NCBI GenBank assembly: GCA_002803225.1
Contig: NXFV01000852.1
Span: forward strand, 1 to 34,828
DNA: 34,828 nt
Reading direction: 5' to 3'
Source of the DNA: Gamarada debralockiae
Lineage: Eukaryota; Ascomycota; Leotiomycetes; Helotiales; Hyphodiscaceae
Within the stretch, counting starts at the first letter, position 1, and each line of letters starts with the position of its first letter. Made by a program: the position numbers and the translations under genes. Of the stretch, positions 1-10,700 are shown one piece after another. The notes beneath the pieces are model-generated. The model was given only the letters and a program-made list of their open reading frames with translations, was not told where the DNA came from and made no database searches.

Positions 1-667
1 ATGTGATATGGTCTTTCCAAAATTTCTGATCCGTCACGACACACCCTGGTGCATCGATCACGTGATGGCCCCTAGGAGCCGAGCAAGGCTCTTTAGGACT
101 CCAAGGGATCCCGTGGGACCCAGCTCATGAATGTTCTACATAAGTCGAGTGGTTTTCCTTAGGTAGGAGCTTCGTGCTCAACTCAATACAGTATCTCATA
201 CATACTAGTAACGTGCAGACTTCGAAGTGATATTATTATATCACTTGCCTTTATTCGAGACCCTGCACTTCAGCCGATCAACCCCTTACGTTAGAAGTTC
301 GCTTCTATCTGTTATCGACGAGGTCACAGGACGTTACCCACTGTTAACAAGAGAAGTAGAAAATCCACGGTTGAACCTGTAATTTACCCACGGATCATCT
401 TATCTCTGACTCTTTATGCCGCCTTCCCCAAAGCATAATTATATGATACGTGGCCTTAAGTTCTAGTGTCAGCTTAGCTTACAACTATGTCATGCTCCGC
501 TAACCCCGCTATTGGCGTGAACTTACCAACTGGCCCCTCGGTATAAAATCAAACCACTTCCTAGCCATACCGAACTTGAATTTATGCTCACGCAGGCTCA
601 AATACTCATTACGACTTTCAGTTCCAATCTACATCGTGCTACCATACGTCTACATTAAGAAACCACA
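1..667. other. 5' intergenic region, no gene seen
   Basis: No open reading frame with gene-like composition is visible on either strand. The last 130 bases form the likely promoter and 5' leader of the epoxide hydrolase gene at 668. Confidence 0.6.
542..548 (+). promoter_or_regulatory. Candidate TATA box of the epoxide hydrolase gene
   Basis: A TATAAAA heptamer lies about 120 bases upstream of the ATG at 668, followed by a pyrimidine-rich leader. The spacing fits a fungal core promoter with a short 5' leader. This is inferred from sequence only; no transcript start is known. Confidence 0.4.
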
Positions 668-1885
668 ATGGCTTCAATCACCACCCCCTCCCACGCTAAA
701 ACCTTAACTCTTTCCGATGGGTCTAAGTACGGGTATATAGACATTCCCGCTCAATCTGGAAAGCCCACACTTCTTTTCCTTCACGGATACCCAAGTTCCA
801 GCTATCACTGGCATAACCAAGTTCAACAATGCATAGACGCAGGGTACGGTATGATCGCTCCCGATCTCCTCGGGTACGGCGATACCTCTAAGCCTACCGA
901 GGTATCAGCTTATGACAACACGATCATAGCCAAACAGGTGATGGAGATCTTAGACCACGAGAAACTGCCTATTGTGGTAGGAATTGGTCATGATGTACGT
1001 CGCAATTGGAGAGCAACATTTCTCTTATTAGAGACTGCTCCTGGAGTCTTAAGAGAGTAACCGTCTTGCGAGCAAACTTCAAATCATGAATGAAGCAATT
1101 ACTGACTCCTCTTTGTTCTAGTGGGGATCTTCGTTCTTGTCCACAGTCGCACGCATGTACCCAAAACGATTCTCGATGCTGATATTCTTAGCGGTGGGGT
1201 ATACTCCCTCCCAGGCGCGGTTGACGGACATCGATACTATAAACGCGCAAACGACAAAGTTGATTGGGAGGCCAATTTTTGGTTATTGGCTTTTCAATAA
1301 TAAGCCTGAAGCAGCGTCCATCCTGGAGAATGCTGATGTGAGCGAAGGCGCTATCCTCTCGTCTCCTTTAGGGGAGCTCCATCTCAATTAAGAGTAAAGC
1401 TGACACTTCTCATCTAGCCCCTAAGCCAAGCATCACTCTTCTATCCGGCTGATCCCAACATCTGGATCGAGAACCTCTGCGAGCCAGGCGGGATAGAAGC
1501 TTGGATCAAAGAGAAGAAGGTGACAGAGCTCGCACCGTGGGTGAAGCCATCGGAGCTCGAAATCCACGGCAAGATCATGAAGGCCGGTGGAATGACTGGG
1601 CCTCTGAATTGGTATAAACAAGCAATGGCTGGCTTTACCCATGCTTCGGAAGCGAAAATCAATCCCAACTATCCCGCAACAAAGTTCACTGTTCCGACAT
1701 TGTTTGTGGGGTGTGAGCAGGATATGATTTGCAGACCTGCAATCCAGGAAGCGGGAATGAAGGACTTCTTCGGGGACCTTACAATCACGAGCTTGAACTC
1801 CAGTCATTGGGTTATGGTTGAGCAGCCGAAGGAGCTGTGGGAGATTTTGCGTCCGTGGATTGAGGAAAAGGGAAAGATAGCTTGA
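668..1885 (+). CDS. Epoxide hydrolase (alpha/beta-hydrolase fold), three exons
   Basis: Exons 668-994, 1122-1337 and 1418-1885 join in frame to a 336-residue protein, the usual length for soluble fungal epoxide hydrolases. Introns of 127 and 80 nt start GTACGT and GTGAGC and end in TAG. Visible signature: oxyanion-hole HGYP at residues 39-42; nucleophile D109 in GHDWG, split exactly by intron 1; cap-domain tyrosines Y164 (in GYW) and Y247 (in NWYK); acid residue D283 before CRP; catalytic H311 in SHWVM. The family opens an epoxide through an alkyl-enzyme ester on Asp followed by water attack to give a vicinal diol. No signal peptide, so probably cytosolic, in detoxification or secondary metabolism. 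All catalytic residues are present, so it is probably functional. A haloalkane dehalogenase is less likely because of the two cap tyrosines. Confidence 0.9.
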
Positions 1886-2790
1886 TTGTAAAGGTATAGT
1901 GGGCGATTTGGGCTTACACTTTGACCAATCTATGATTGTACGAGGATTTTTAGCTGAAGTTGTCTGACAGTTCGAGGAAGGTTCTACTGGTAACAATCTC
2001 AACTTCCCGCGTCTCAAACGTCTCTTTTTTTGGGATTATAATATCATGGATTGAATTTGTTGGTTCGTCAGTGTTGCAGTATGACTTACATCAACTTGTA
2101 GTTGAATTGTTTGTCGTGTTTCTTCTCCCCTTAAGAAAGCCTCACTCTCATTTTGCTCCGGGAGCAAGAAGTTATTCTACATAGTCGGATAGTGAGCAAG
2201 GTTGGGTAAGTTATAGTTAGAAATATATGGAATGAAACCTAAATTTTATAGACTTGTGAACTGCCTTTGGGCTTCCTAGAAGACTTATTTTGTAAACTGG
2301 ATCCGTAGTTACATGAGTTAGGTAGACTATAGCAATAGAATATTGATATATTATATTATATTATCTTAATCGTGCGATTTTCCAGACAAGGAATAATGGC
2401 TGTTCAAGGGAAGACGTCCGTGCTGCTCTCCCTCACTAGAGCATAGGGACTATCCAGGTGTGCTATCCTACGTAATTCAAAAAGTAATGCGGTGATCATG
2501 AGAGATTATCCCACGAGGCCAGTAGTTCTTAAATTAGGCATCTTTGGTATTAGTCACTACCTTCCATTCGTATGTAATTCGTTAAGACCAAGAAACCTGG
2601 CAAATTCACTACGCTGCTTAGCTCGCTGAAGTTGCCACTTATATTAATGGAAGTATAGTGACCGTTCTACTAGAAATAAGCACATCTCATTAGTTATACA
2701 TATGATTTTACCCTAGAGACAGAGTGCAAACACAGGGGGCAAAAACAAGGGGCAGAAAATAGCGCGAAAAGTTAATAGCCAGTTGTCGTA
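1886..2790. other. Gene-free AT-rich intergenic DNA
   Basis: Downstream region of the epoxide hydrolase gene. It contains short AT microsatellite DNA around 2345-2370 (repeated TATTA) and no credible coding sequence. The right part grades into the dispersed repeat that follows. Confidence 0.5.
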
Positions 2791-2979
2791 CCCGAAAATT
2801 CTATTCTTAGTCTGAACTCAGGTACCCTATCCAGCTCCCTTGCCTAATTCTAATTATATCAGTGATTGACGAGGAGCTACATTAGGGCCCCTAATCCTCT
2901 AATAGAGATAGGCTCCAAGTAACTCCCCTACCTTTTTCTAATTATAGCTTTAAAGATTGACAGGAAACGACTGTCACGT

Positions 2980-3883
2980 CTCAGTCAATAGGGGAGTAGG
3001 GAAACCCGTTCGAAGGGCAAAACCGACTCGATTGGTAAACTAGGTACAAGAATCTAAAGCTAAGGAGAGAAGAGAATAAAAGAGAGTATAGGCGTCCAAG
3101 TATATATAGACTGCATGAGATCAGGGGAAGATTAGGGGTTCGTACGATGGCTGGTGTTTCATAAAATAAAAGGGCTGGCGATGTGCCAGGGGATCGTAAA
3201 CCAAGGCCGTAACACCTCTCTAATATCCTTTTGCCCACTTAGTGCTCATACTGTGCAGGGTTGTGCATACGCAGGTATGGATATCTGGAGCAAAAACAAG
3301 AAAAGAAGGTCTTGCTAGAGAAACGGAAGAGGGATTGGAGAGGGAGAAAAGAGGGAGGGAGGATGGGAGGGAAGATAGGAGGGAGGATAGGAGGGAGGAT
3401 AGGTGAGAAGATAGGTGAGAAGATGTGTGAGTAGTTGTGTGAGAAGATGTGTAGAAAGATGTATGAGAGGTTGGGTAAGAAGATGGGTAAGAAAAGATGT
3501 GAATACAAGAGGGAAACGGCCATTTATAGAGTACGAAGCCCTAGGCAAACGTAGAGGACGACGTGAATCGCTCTGAAGGAAGACACAAAACGGTCCCTAT
3601 GTGGGCATTTTCATATTTTGCATAAAGACAGGCGGACGGGGATAACCGTCTGTAAATGAGTTCTGACTAGTAATATACAATGGGGACAGATTGGGATCGC
3701 TGGCTGCGGAAGGGGGCCTTTTCAGGTCCCTCGTTAAAAGTTAACGATTTCTAGTGAGATGGGTGAGCAAACCTGAGCAGACCTGAGTCGAAGCTGAGCT
3801 GGGCCTGAGCCGGCCTGAGTAGAAGCGCGCAGGGTTACGTGAGCCAGAGGGTTGTGAAGCGTCGAGATTCCGGTCACGAAACA
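2980..3883 (+). repeat. Dispersed repeat, copy A (transposon-derived, possibly solo LTR)
   Basis: Shares a collinear series of blocks with 22870-23832: an AATCTAA-GCTAA purine block followed by a TATATA segment; an AAGGTCTTGCTA block (about 3308 and 23370); a GAAAC-GCCAT-TATA-AGTAC block (about 3518 and 23453); a GGCGGACGGGGATAACCGTCTG-like block (about 3630 and 23578); and a terminal part rich in CCTGAGC ending in GTCGAGATTCCGG (3861 and 23811). Identity is imperfect, so the copies are old. Between them copy A has a G+A-rich simple-sequence stretch (3320-3500, GGGAGGGA/GGTGAGAAGAT units) that expanded independently. Open frames on the minus strand here are low-complexity translations of that stretch and are not called as genes. 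Confidence 0.7.
3310..3500. repeat. Purine-rich low-complexity tract
   Basis: About 190 bases almost free of C on the + strand, built from repeated GGGAGGGA, GGATAGGA and GTGAGAAGAT-type units. The homologous place in copy B (23390-23440) has a much shorter purine tract, so this one probably grew by slippage inside the repeat copy. Confidence 0.7.
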
Positions 3884-4000
3884 GAACAGACGAGCAATCG
3901 CCAACCAAAGCTGGACAGGCACTGTCAAGATTTCAGATCGTGTCCTAACTTCTTGGGAGATCACCAAGGGTGCGCAAAACTCGAGTACAATACTCGGACT
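3884..4000 (+). repeat. Second dispersed repeat family, copy 1
   Basis: Begins GAACAGACGA and matches 9240-9360 over its whole length, including GCCAACCAAAG-TGGACAGGC and CTTGGGAGATC and ending near AATACAATACTCGGA. The left limit coincides with the right end of repeat copy A, so one element may have inserted into or beside the other. Confidence 0.75.
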
Positions 4001-4090
4001 CCTTCTCGTCGCCGATAAGTGGAGAGTTACCAAATGTCTCAAAGTCTGATTCCGTCTTCGTGACTTCGTTCACTCCCCGAGCCGGCAGCG

Positions 4091-4633
4091 ATGCGTGCGA
4101 TACGATTCTTCCTTCTGCTCATCATGCACATTGATGTTTTTAGTGCCCAAGTAAGTCCCAATTCAATTTTCAAGCTGCTTCCGTCTGTCGTCAATTTTCC
4201 CTACACAAGACGGGAACGCACACTAAACCTTGCATCACCTCTAGGCCGAAACAACATTGCATATCTCCTCAAGTCTCACATCCCACACTACCACTTCCCC
4301 AACCTCGTCAGCAAAATCGTCTTCGGAACTAATTGTCACTACCGGCACCAAAATCGGCATAGGAATCAGCGCCTCTCTCGCTGCAATATGCCTTTTCGGA
4401 CTCCTTTGACATGTTTCCTTTCGATCAAGGGAAACGTTCTGCACTACGACAGAACCTATCGAAAGTTATCCCAGAAAAGATTCGAGAAAGCGGAACTTGA
4501 TGTTGGGGAAGAGGCAGGAAGGGAGAGAGGAGGAGAGACGCGGGAGATGAGTGCGGCGGAGTTGGACGGCGTTCAGTATTTAAGTCCGGGCCTAATGGCG
4601 GAATTGGAGGGTGAGCCTGGTGGGGAAAGATAA
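4091..4633 (+). pseudogene. Small signal-peptide/single-pass membrane protein gene, frameshifted
   Basis: Exon 1 (4091-4150) encodes a 20-residue signal peptide ending FSAQ; a 94-nt intron (GTAAGT...CTAG) leads to exon 2 from 4245. Exon 2 encodes a Ser/Thr-rich stalk and a hydrophobic helix with Gly and Ala (residues about 57-74), then meets TGA at 4407. The reading frame that overlaps this stop by -1 continues the hydrophobic helix, then a basic stop-transfer segment and a Glu-rich cytoplasmic tail with AELDG and MAELEG motifs, ending at 4633. Such acidic tails are typical of fungal Mid2/WSC-like stalk-TM-tail surface proteins. One missing base in the short T run at 4405-4407 explains the break. 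It may be a real lesion or a sequence error. No ligand-binding domain is visible; function unknown. Confidence 0.55.
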
Positions 4634-5381
4634 AGGGTGGAGTTGGAAGGGCCGAACCAAGTGGTGCATGAGATTTTCTGAGCCGGTTTCTGTGAGATGG
4701 AGATGAATTAGTACGGTTTCCGCGGCCCATTGCTTAAAGCTGAAGAGTGCCTTTTGTTGACTGGCAGGAACTCTCGAGTGGCGGATGGAGTAGACAATAT
4801 AATGATGAAGAAACGAGTAAATGGAGCCACGAACGTATCGGCTTACGCTACAGATGGCTTGTAGAGCTACTACGACTGTGCCAGGGAATGGGAACGTCGA
4901 AGCTTGCTCAAAAGTTGACTCTTGGCAGTACCGATATTCTTGTACGTCAGACTTCTGATTCCATTGTGGCCATTGAGCCTTTAGCTAATGATTCGAATCA
5001 TCAGCTCTGAGGCGGATGACTGATTATAAGTGACTACAATGACCCTGAACAAAAGTCTTCTAATCACCAGCCCAAATCCCATTCACAGCAGCAGCAGTGT
5101 TGTGAGCGCGCAAAAAGTTGTGTCCAATAAATAGAATACAATCACGTTTTCGCCCCTCTTCCAGGAGATCTCGCCTCAACAAAATCCTCCTCAACAAAAT
5201 CCTCCTCAACAAAATCCTCCTCACTGCTCTTCTCAAATAACCTGGTCGTATCATTAAACATCCCAACATCCTTCCTACTACTGGCTCCTTTCCGGTAACA
5301 TGGGCGGTATAGCTGGTACAGGTGGTAATTCCTTCAACTCCGTATTGTCGAACGTGCGCTCTACCACAATCGTGCCGTCAC
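4634..5381. other. Intergenic region, no gene seen
   Basis: An open frame around 4747-5010 begins at GTG, has no recognisable domain and is not supported. The only structure is a short tandem repeat at 5178-5222. Confidence 0.5.
5178..5222. repeat. 15-bp tandem repeat, about three units
   Basis: The unit AAAATCCTCCTCAAC is repeated without change about three times. On the minus strand it translates to an RRILL series, an artefact of the repeat. Confidence 0.85.
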
Positions 5382-6600
5382 TTACTCTCCTCGTCCAACC
5401 CCTGTCACTTTCTTCCCTTCTTTTAAGTTGGAATTTTGACGCGGGGATCTGGATGCGGAGGAGGTTGGTCTATGGTTTTGATGGGCTTGGAGTGCTGTTG
5501 GAGGTGCTGAGTTTGGACGTTGTTTGGGAGGAGCTGAGAGCAGGGTACGCTCTGAGGAGTGGGAGAGGTGCTAGAATAGTTTTGAGAGGGATCATGTTGC
5601 GAGGAGCCGGAGAGCGGATAGTGAGTTGCATATTATTGCGGTGTTGACTTCTACTACGGATCAATTGAGGGAACCGACAGTTTGACCTGAAGAGACGCAG
5701 AGTTAGTGGACGGCACTACTAGTAGAGGGGTTCGTTTGTGCAAGGGATGGAGACTTACGTGTGACATCAACGCCTTTCAGATGATGGAGCTGAGTAAGTC
5801 GAAGAATATTAACCACACAGGCACTGAACTCCAGTAAGCTTTCTATTGGACAATTATGTGAGAAGTGTGACTTACAAAGTTCCGCCACTGAAGATAATAC
5901 ACAACACGACCCGTTGCACCACTGGCATCTTTAGGTCCCACAGCGTCGGCAACGGAGAAAAACACAGCAACAAATTCATCGCAATGTTGAATGCCGAACT
6001 GACATAAAAGAAAATTCGTACCTGGGAAGCACTTCCCCTTGACCGTGTAATCCCACATAGCTTTGACCGGCATCCAAGTAAAAATAATGGCGAAGATAAA
6101 GCAGATCCAGAAGCACAAGACGATGAATACGATTGCAAGGACGACCTTGCGAAGCATTCCCTTGGGGACAAAGATGCGGAAATAGGTCGCCATGGTGGAG
6201 ATTTTGGTGAAGGTTATGGCTGTCGAGTACGCAAGATAACATCCGTAGAGTGCTTTGGTGATTCGACCTGTTGCTGCTGGGAGTTCCGTGAGGTTCAACG
6301 ACAGATTCCAGATGTGTTTGCCGAGACCGAAGCTGTGGCCCACGAGGCAGGACGTTGACAGCAGTATTGCAAACGTGTGAGCAACTATCATCAGTACTGC
6401 AGGAATGTCAGCAATCGAACTGACGATGTGTGAAGGCTGACACACTGTCGTCGATTCTGGCAGCGCAAAGCATGCCAAACCGAACCCAAAATCGCAATCC
6501 GGGGGTCAAGCATATCAATGTAAGCAAAATGACGTTGACTGTGATGATCGAACCTTGGACAGTGCTGTGGTCCTTTTTCTCTTCCAATAGATAAGGGATC
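5382..6600 (-). pseudogene. Rhodopsin-like (PTH11-type) integral membrane protein gene, degenerate
   Basis: Coding remnants on the minus strand follow the fungal rhodopsin-domain family in order: hydrophobic helix and RIDD motif, intron 6397-6445, GLGKHIWNL, KALYGCYLAYS and TKIS, then a WMPVKAMWDYTV-GKCF block, FFYVSSAFNIAMN, LPLPTLW, MPVVQR, intron 5824-5875, NILRLTQLHHL, intron 5687-5758, GSLN.SVVEVN. At least six helices can be followed. Introns have good GTAAGT donors and CAG acceptors. Lesions: a frameshift near 6010-6016 between GKCF and FFYVSS, TGA at 5661-5663 where the family normally has Trp (NWS), TGA at 5592-5594, and a TAG soon after. The frame continues beyond as a Ser/Pro-rich cytoplasmic tail to about 5382. 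The start codon is not identifiable. Intact relatives are plasma-membrane proteins, some with roles in surface sensing; this copy cannot make a full-length product. Confidence 0.8.
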
Positions 6601-6649
6601 AGATCTGAAATATTTGACTCTCCTTACATTCTGTCGAATTACTGAAGCG

Positions 6650-8130
6650 GTACTGTTGTGGAACTCAGGAAGTAAATGCAGGAAGGATGCAAGGATACAA
6701 GATTACTGAGGCTCTGCAGCAGGTGGATATGATGCAAGATGAAATCTGCAAGCTAGAGAGGTGAACATCCATGTCCCATACTTGAGTGATTATATAGAAA
6801 TACATGACCAATTAGTTTTGGCATGAGATGATGAACATGGAGGCAACTTGGACTAAGAGATGACTGCCGCTAGAGGTATTTACCAACCGCTTTTTCATAA
6901 CATGCATTGTGTGGTGCAGCTTCAGATAACAGCTTAGTGCGGACTGTACCTTATAAAGAAAGTATCAATGTGAACAGACATTTTTCATTGTGGTTGGCCC
7001 TATTGATGCATCGATCGTGTGACAGAAGATGCAAGGAACATGTCCCGCGTGCGACAGCAACCCCTTCATGCCCGCGGAGTTGGGTCGCATGACCATGACT
7101 CTTGGGCAGATCATATTCTAAGAAGGCGTGAAAAGAGTGTCGCAGCCGCGAAGGGTGTCAAGATGGCTGGTGCTGAATACGGGGCACTAAACAGGTTGAA
7201 CAGCAAGCCCTTGGAAACACTGCTAGGGTTAGTAAATGACAGTAGCCCCCGTTTTATATTCCAGACGCAACGGTCAGAACAGAAATGGCCATGGGTAAGA
7301 TCCAAATGACGTTCCAGAAGCAGTCTTTCCCTAGGACCCATATCATTCAACAGAACTTATCTGTCGGATCGAGGCGACTCCGATCGATCCAGCAACTTCG
7401 GACCCCGTGGCCCGAACGAAGAACCTGCTGGCGACCTCTCCCCAAAGTCAGGATCTTCTGTTGGCCAAACACTGTGGAAATAGTTAAAGGGACCTTCTGC
7501 TTCGTAGACGTTACCGCAACCATGTGGTCTTCGGTGAAGGAGGAAGCGTTCATCCGTTCTACCGCCTACCAGCGCTTAGTCCTCTACCTCCACTTGCATC
7601 ACATTAATAGTGCCCCACTCGCCATCTGCTGGACCATTGTGTGCGAGGGAAAATCCAGATCGCTAATAATGGTAGGCACTCTGAAGCTCAACAGTCTACG
7701 GAGAAGGTCCAAGTAACAACTAGCTTTTCTCCTTGTCACAACTGGTAGGTACTTACCGACCAACTTCCCTTCCGCCAGTGAGATTTCCCTTATCCCGTCT
7801 CCCATCTCCCGCCCCTTTCAAGACGTGGATTTCATGTTAAATGTGTGAAATATCCCATCCGTATACTGGCTGAGACAACGGTCGGAATCTCGTGCTCGGG
7901 AATCCTATACAAGCAACGCGGCCCACGCTACTGTACTGCTCCAAGAATGACAGAAGCTTCTTGATGCAAGTGACTTCAGGCTTGCAAGAAAAGTTGAACT
8001 TCTCCTCGAAAGCTGAAAGGATCGCACTAGTTCGAGATTCTTTGAACGTTCCAGCATTTATCCGAATGTAGAAAGGGGATGCCCATTCCATCCCAAGAAG
8101 CTCGATCAGGTCAGGTACCGTGCATACGCT
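6650..8130. other. Gene-poor region with unexplained open stretches
   Basis: Several short frames overlap at 6907-7716 (+) and 7837-8133 (-), but none shows a domain, intron structure or consistent composition. One frame at about 7345-7475 (+) reads as a polar Ser/Pro/Gly/Asp-rich peptide, then continues in another frame and meets stops, as a decayed disordered protein would. I cannot assign any family and do not call a gene. Confidence 0.4.
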
Positions 8131-8399
8131 CACTACTAGCCAGCAGACCTACAGTATGTTGGTGATCGATCCTTCACACTGGTATTCTCAGCAGAAATGG
8201 CTCAATACCAGTTACCGGTATTTTAACTTCGTTCAGAAGAGGTCTTGTGAAAACTTTGGTTAAGAAGGTTGAAAGAGGATTTGCGGTCGAAGCTGTTAGT
8301 TGTGCTGTTGGGGGCGAAATATAGGGGCATTTTTAGGACTAGCTTGATATCTAAGGAGCTGAAATACAAGGAGGGGAAGAGCTTTCTTATACTACAAAA

Positions 8400-9180
8400 G
8401 GGAAAAATACAGGCTATACCCGATTAGGCAATTCCAACCAACAGAAGCTTTCGCCTACTGTACACTTATCGGACTTGGCGCAACCGTGGTGCTAGTCATT
8501 CCTCAGACAGTGAGTCACGTGTTACTGCTGAGTCATCTTGACGATTTCTTTTTGAATGGGAAACAGTTCCTCCCCGCCCTTCCCTGGGTTCTTTTTGTCA
8601 GATTTATGGCTTAGTGGGGCAGGGCAGGGTCACGTGGACGCTAGTAAATAAACTTCGCAGAAGTGATATTTCTGGTGTACTTTTCTTAATTCTTATTCCA
8701 TTTCTACCTGCGGCAGAGCCTGTATATATAGAGCTCTGTACAGCTCGTACATATGTACCTTACGGACGAGTCTACGGAGCCTTCAGATATCGGGTCAGAT
8801 ATTAGGTCCAATCAATCGGGTCAGATCAGTACTAAAGATACTGATATTTCAGGCAATATTCCTGTCACTTTTCCAGTCACTTTTCCACTGCATAATAAGT
8901 CACGTGTTACTATGGGTTGCTGAGTTATCCATAGCGATTCCTTTTGATATGAACCTCCTGCCTTCTTCTACTCGTTTTATATTTTCCTTTCTAAAATCGC
9001 AATAAACAATTTACTGCAGCGCTTTTATAATAATAATGCCTAAATATATACTAGTAGCATAGGAACTATACTATTAATATAATGGCCAGTTGGCGAGGCT
9101 ACTAATACGTAGTTGACTAATGAAGTCATTGATATTTAAGATCTCTCAAGTACCTTTTATTTGCTTGTCGTAACCTGTAA
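8400..9180. repeat. Transposon-derived repeat segments with CACGTG core, two partial units
   Basis: Two places, about 8510-8560 and 8897-9165, carry AGTCACGTG-T-TTACT followed by CTGAGT-AT and a T-rich stretch. Both resemble 12468-12740. The second unit also shares an AATCGCAATAAACAA-like block, a TGCCTAAAT block and GTTGGC...TAATGAAGTC with 12550-12700. Between the units are small direct duplications: ATCGGGTCAGAT (8788 and 8817) and a CAGTCACTTTTCCA-like motif (8862-8890). These look like fragments of one mobile-element family; no protein-coding part survives here. Confidence 0.6.
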
Positions 9181-9239
9181 AGTTGCATTTCTATATTTCG
9201 TAGCCCTGTTTACTTGTCCAATAAATACGAGGCGAGTTT

Positions 9240-9360
9240 GAACAGACGACCAACCGCCAACCAAAGTTGGACAGGCGCTGTCATGGTGTGTTCCTGATTT
9301 CTTGGGAGATCGCCTAAGACCCGCCAAGCGCGCGCAAAATTCGAATACAATACTCGGATG
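9240..9360 (+). repeat. Second dispersed repeat family, copy 2
   Basis: Collinear with 3884-4000, from GAACAGACGA to AATACAATACTCGGA, with scattered substitutions and a 10-20 base insertion after CTTGGGAGATCGCC. The flanks differ from those of the first copy, supporting a mobile or duplicated origin. Confidence 0.75.
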
Positions 9361-9765
9361 TAGCTAACCACGAGGCAAGGCTTTAATCAACTCTTGCGTT
9401 TACGTCGATTGCGCTGAGCCTATTGCGACAATGTCACAACAATTCCTGCAAGAGCCATGTTAAATTATTACTTCGCATCTTAATTATCTAACATCGATTA
9501 AATGGTGCTCATTTTTACCGTACAGAGCGCGTCATTTTCTGAGAAGTGCCTTCTGATTAGTCGAATAGCCCAGGCGGCTGGCTACACGCAGGGAAAAGGA
9601 CCGCCTTGCACGTGAAACAAATTTAAAACCCTGCGGCACAGAGGCACAGCAGCCCAGGAACCAAATTGTTGCAGAATTCACCACCCATTGCAGTGTTACT
9701 TGAGGTTGAAATCTCCCTACCGTGCATTTTGGCCACTTCCTCTGATTTTTCATGTGTCGGTAAAA

Positions 9766-10700
9766 ATGCCGGATTATGAGGGTCTTCAAGCTCTCGACCA
9801 TCAACCTGGATTAGAAGTTCGCCAGCCGACGACTGCTGCCATGTCGGTTGAGAAGCCCCATCAGTATGCTATGTATGGCCAAAATGGGGATTTTGATGCG
9901 CTTCCCGCCGAAACACGGACACGGAATACGAGAGACGGGAAGCTTTGTGGTCTGAGGAAGCCGGTCTTCTGGATTTCAGTTGCAATTTCTGCGATTGTGG
10001 TTATTGCAGTGGGTGTTGGCGCAGGTGTTGGAGCGTCAATGTCGCATAAGAACAAAGTGGTTTCTCCGAGCCAAAGGCATTTAACCCAGATCTTCTATCT
10101 TTGCCCTCATAATACTTACCAATCAACCACAGCTCCGAATCAGTGGACGGTCAAACCACATCCCAATCAATTACCGTCTCGACCGTATTAGTTACCTCGT
10201 CCGCAGGTTCAAGCTCAACTTCCCTCTCGACTGCCACAACAACAGCACCCCTAGTTACTCCCTCATCCTCGAAAGTCTCCGCGACATCCTCATCGGCCAG
10301 CTCCTCGTCTTCAGACAACACCTCGCCCTCACCATTCCCATCATCTGGCAGTCTGGCAGTCGACTGCCCAGGTAGTGATGACTCCACATACACTTCCACA
10401 CCTGCGGGGAGCTCGACGACATATACATTCCAAGTCCACTGTGGCGCCAATTATGTGGTGAGCCCGCATGCGATCACCGGCTTCAATATCACGACGCTAG
10501 ATGCTTGTATGGATAAATGTGCGAATTACAATCAGGTTCTGGGAGGGGAGCCATGCGTGGCTGTGACTTTCCAAGGCAATTTGACGGAAGCGGAGTCTCC
10601 ACTACAGAGAGCAAATTGCTGGCTGGCTGGCACGACATCTGGTGTTACCACTTCGGATAATGAGTTACTTGTCAGCGCGGAGATTACGGGGACATCGTAG
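9766..10700 (+). CDS. Type II membrane protein with Ser/Thr stalk and Cys-rich PAN-like ectodomain
   Basis: The ATG at 9766 is preferred over an upstream ATG at 9688 because it gives a normal polar cytosolic N-terminus. Residues 1-65 are hydrophilic, 67-90 form one hydrophobic helix rich in Val, Ala and Gly, and no signal peptide is present, so the C-terminal part should face outside. After an intron with acceptor at 10131-10132 come a long Ser/Thr-rich linker, a YTSTPAGS-TYTFQVHC strand, a LDACMDKCANYN helix, CVAVTF and NCWL. This Cys order matches the PAN/apple-like module of many fungal surface proteins, and the protein ends at 10700. The donor is not clear: GT at 10057 would put exon 2 out of frame, while the weak GT sites at about 10042 and 10048 keep it. 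A frameshift is therefore possible. Likely a cell-wall or surface glycoprotein; ligand unknown. Confidence 0.65.

Noticed and set aside
3239..3548. Minus-strand frames rich in Leu, Pro, Ile and His
   Set aside because: They are translations of the purine-rich simple-sequence tract inside a dispersed repeat.
4747..5010. Plus-strand frame of 87 codons
   Set aside because: Starts at GTG, has no domain, promoter or splice signals, and no family resemblance.
7285..7716. Plus-strand frame of 143 codons
   Set aside because: Composition unlike a folded protein; a better-looking peptide lies in a neighbouring frame but soon meets stops. No family could be named.
7837..8133. Minus-strand frame of 98 codons with plausible amino-acid composition; also considered as a tRNA-related sequence
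   Set aside because: No homology recognised, no splice partners, and the sequence does not fold into a tRNA cloverleaf with the expected T-loop.
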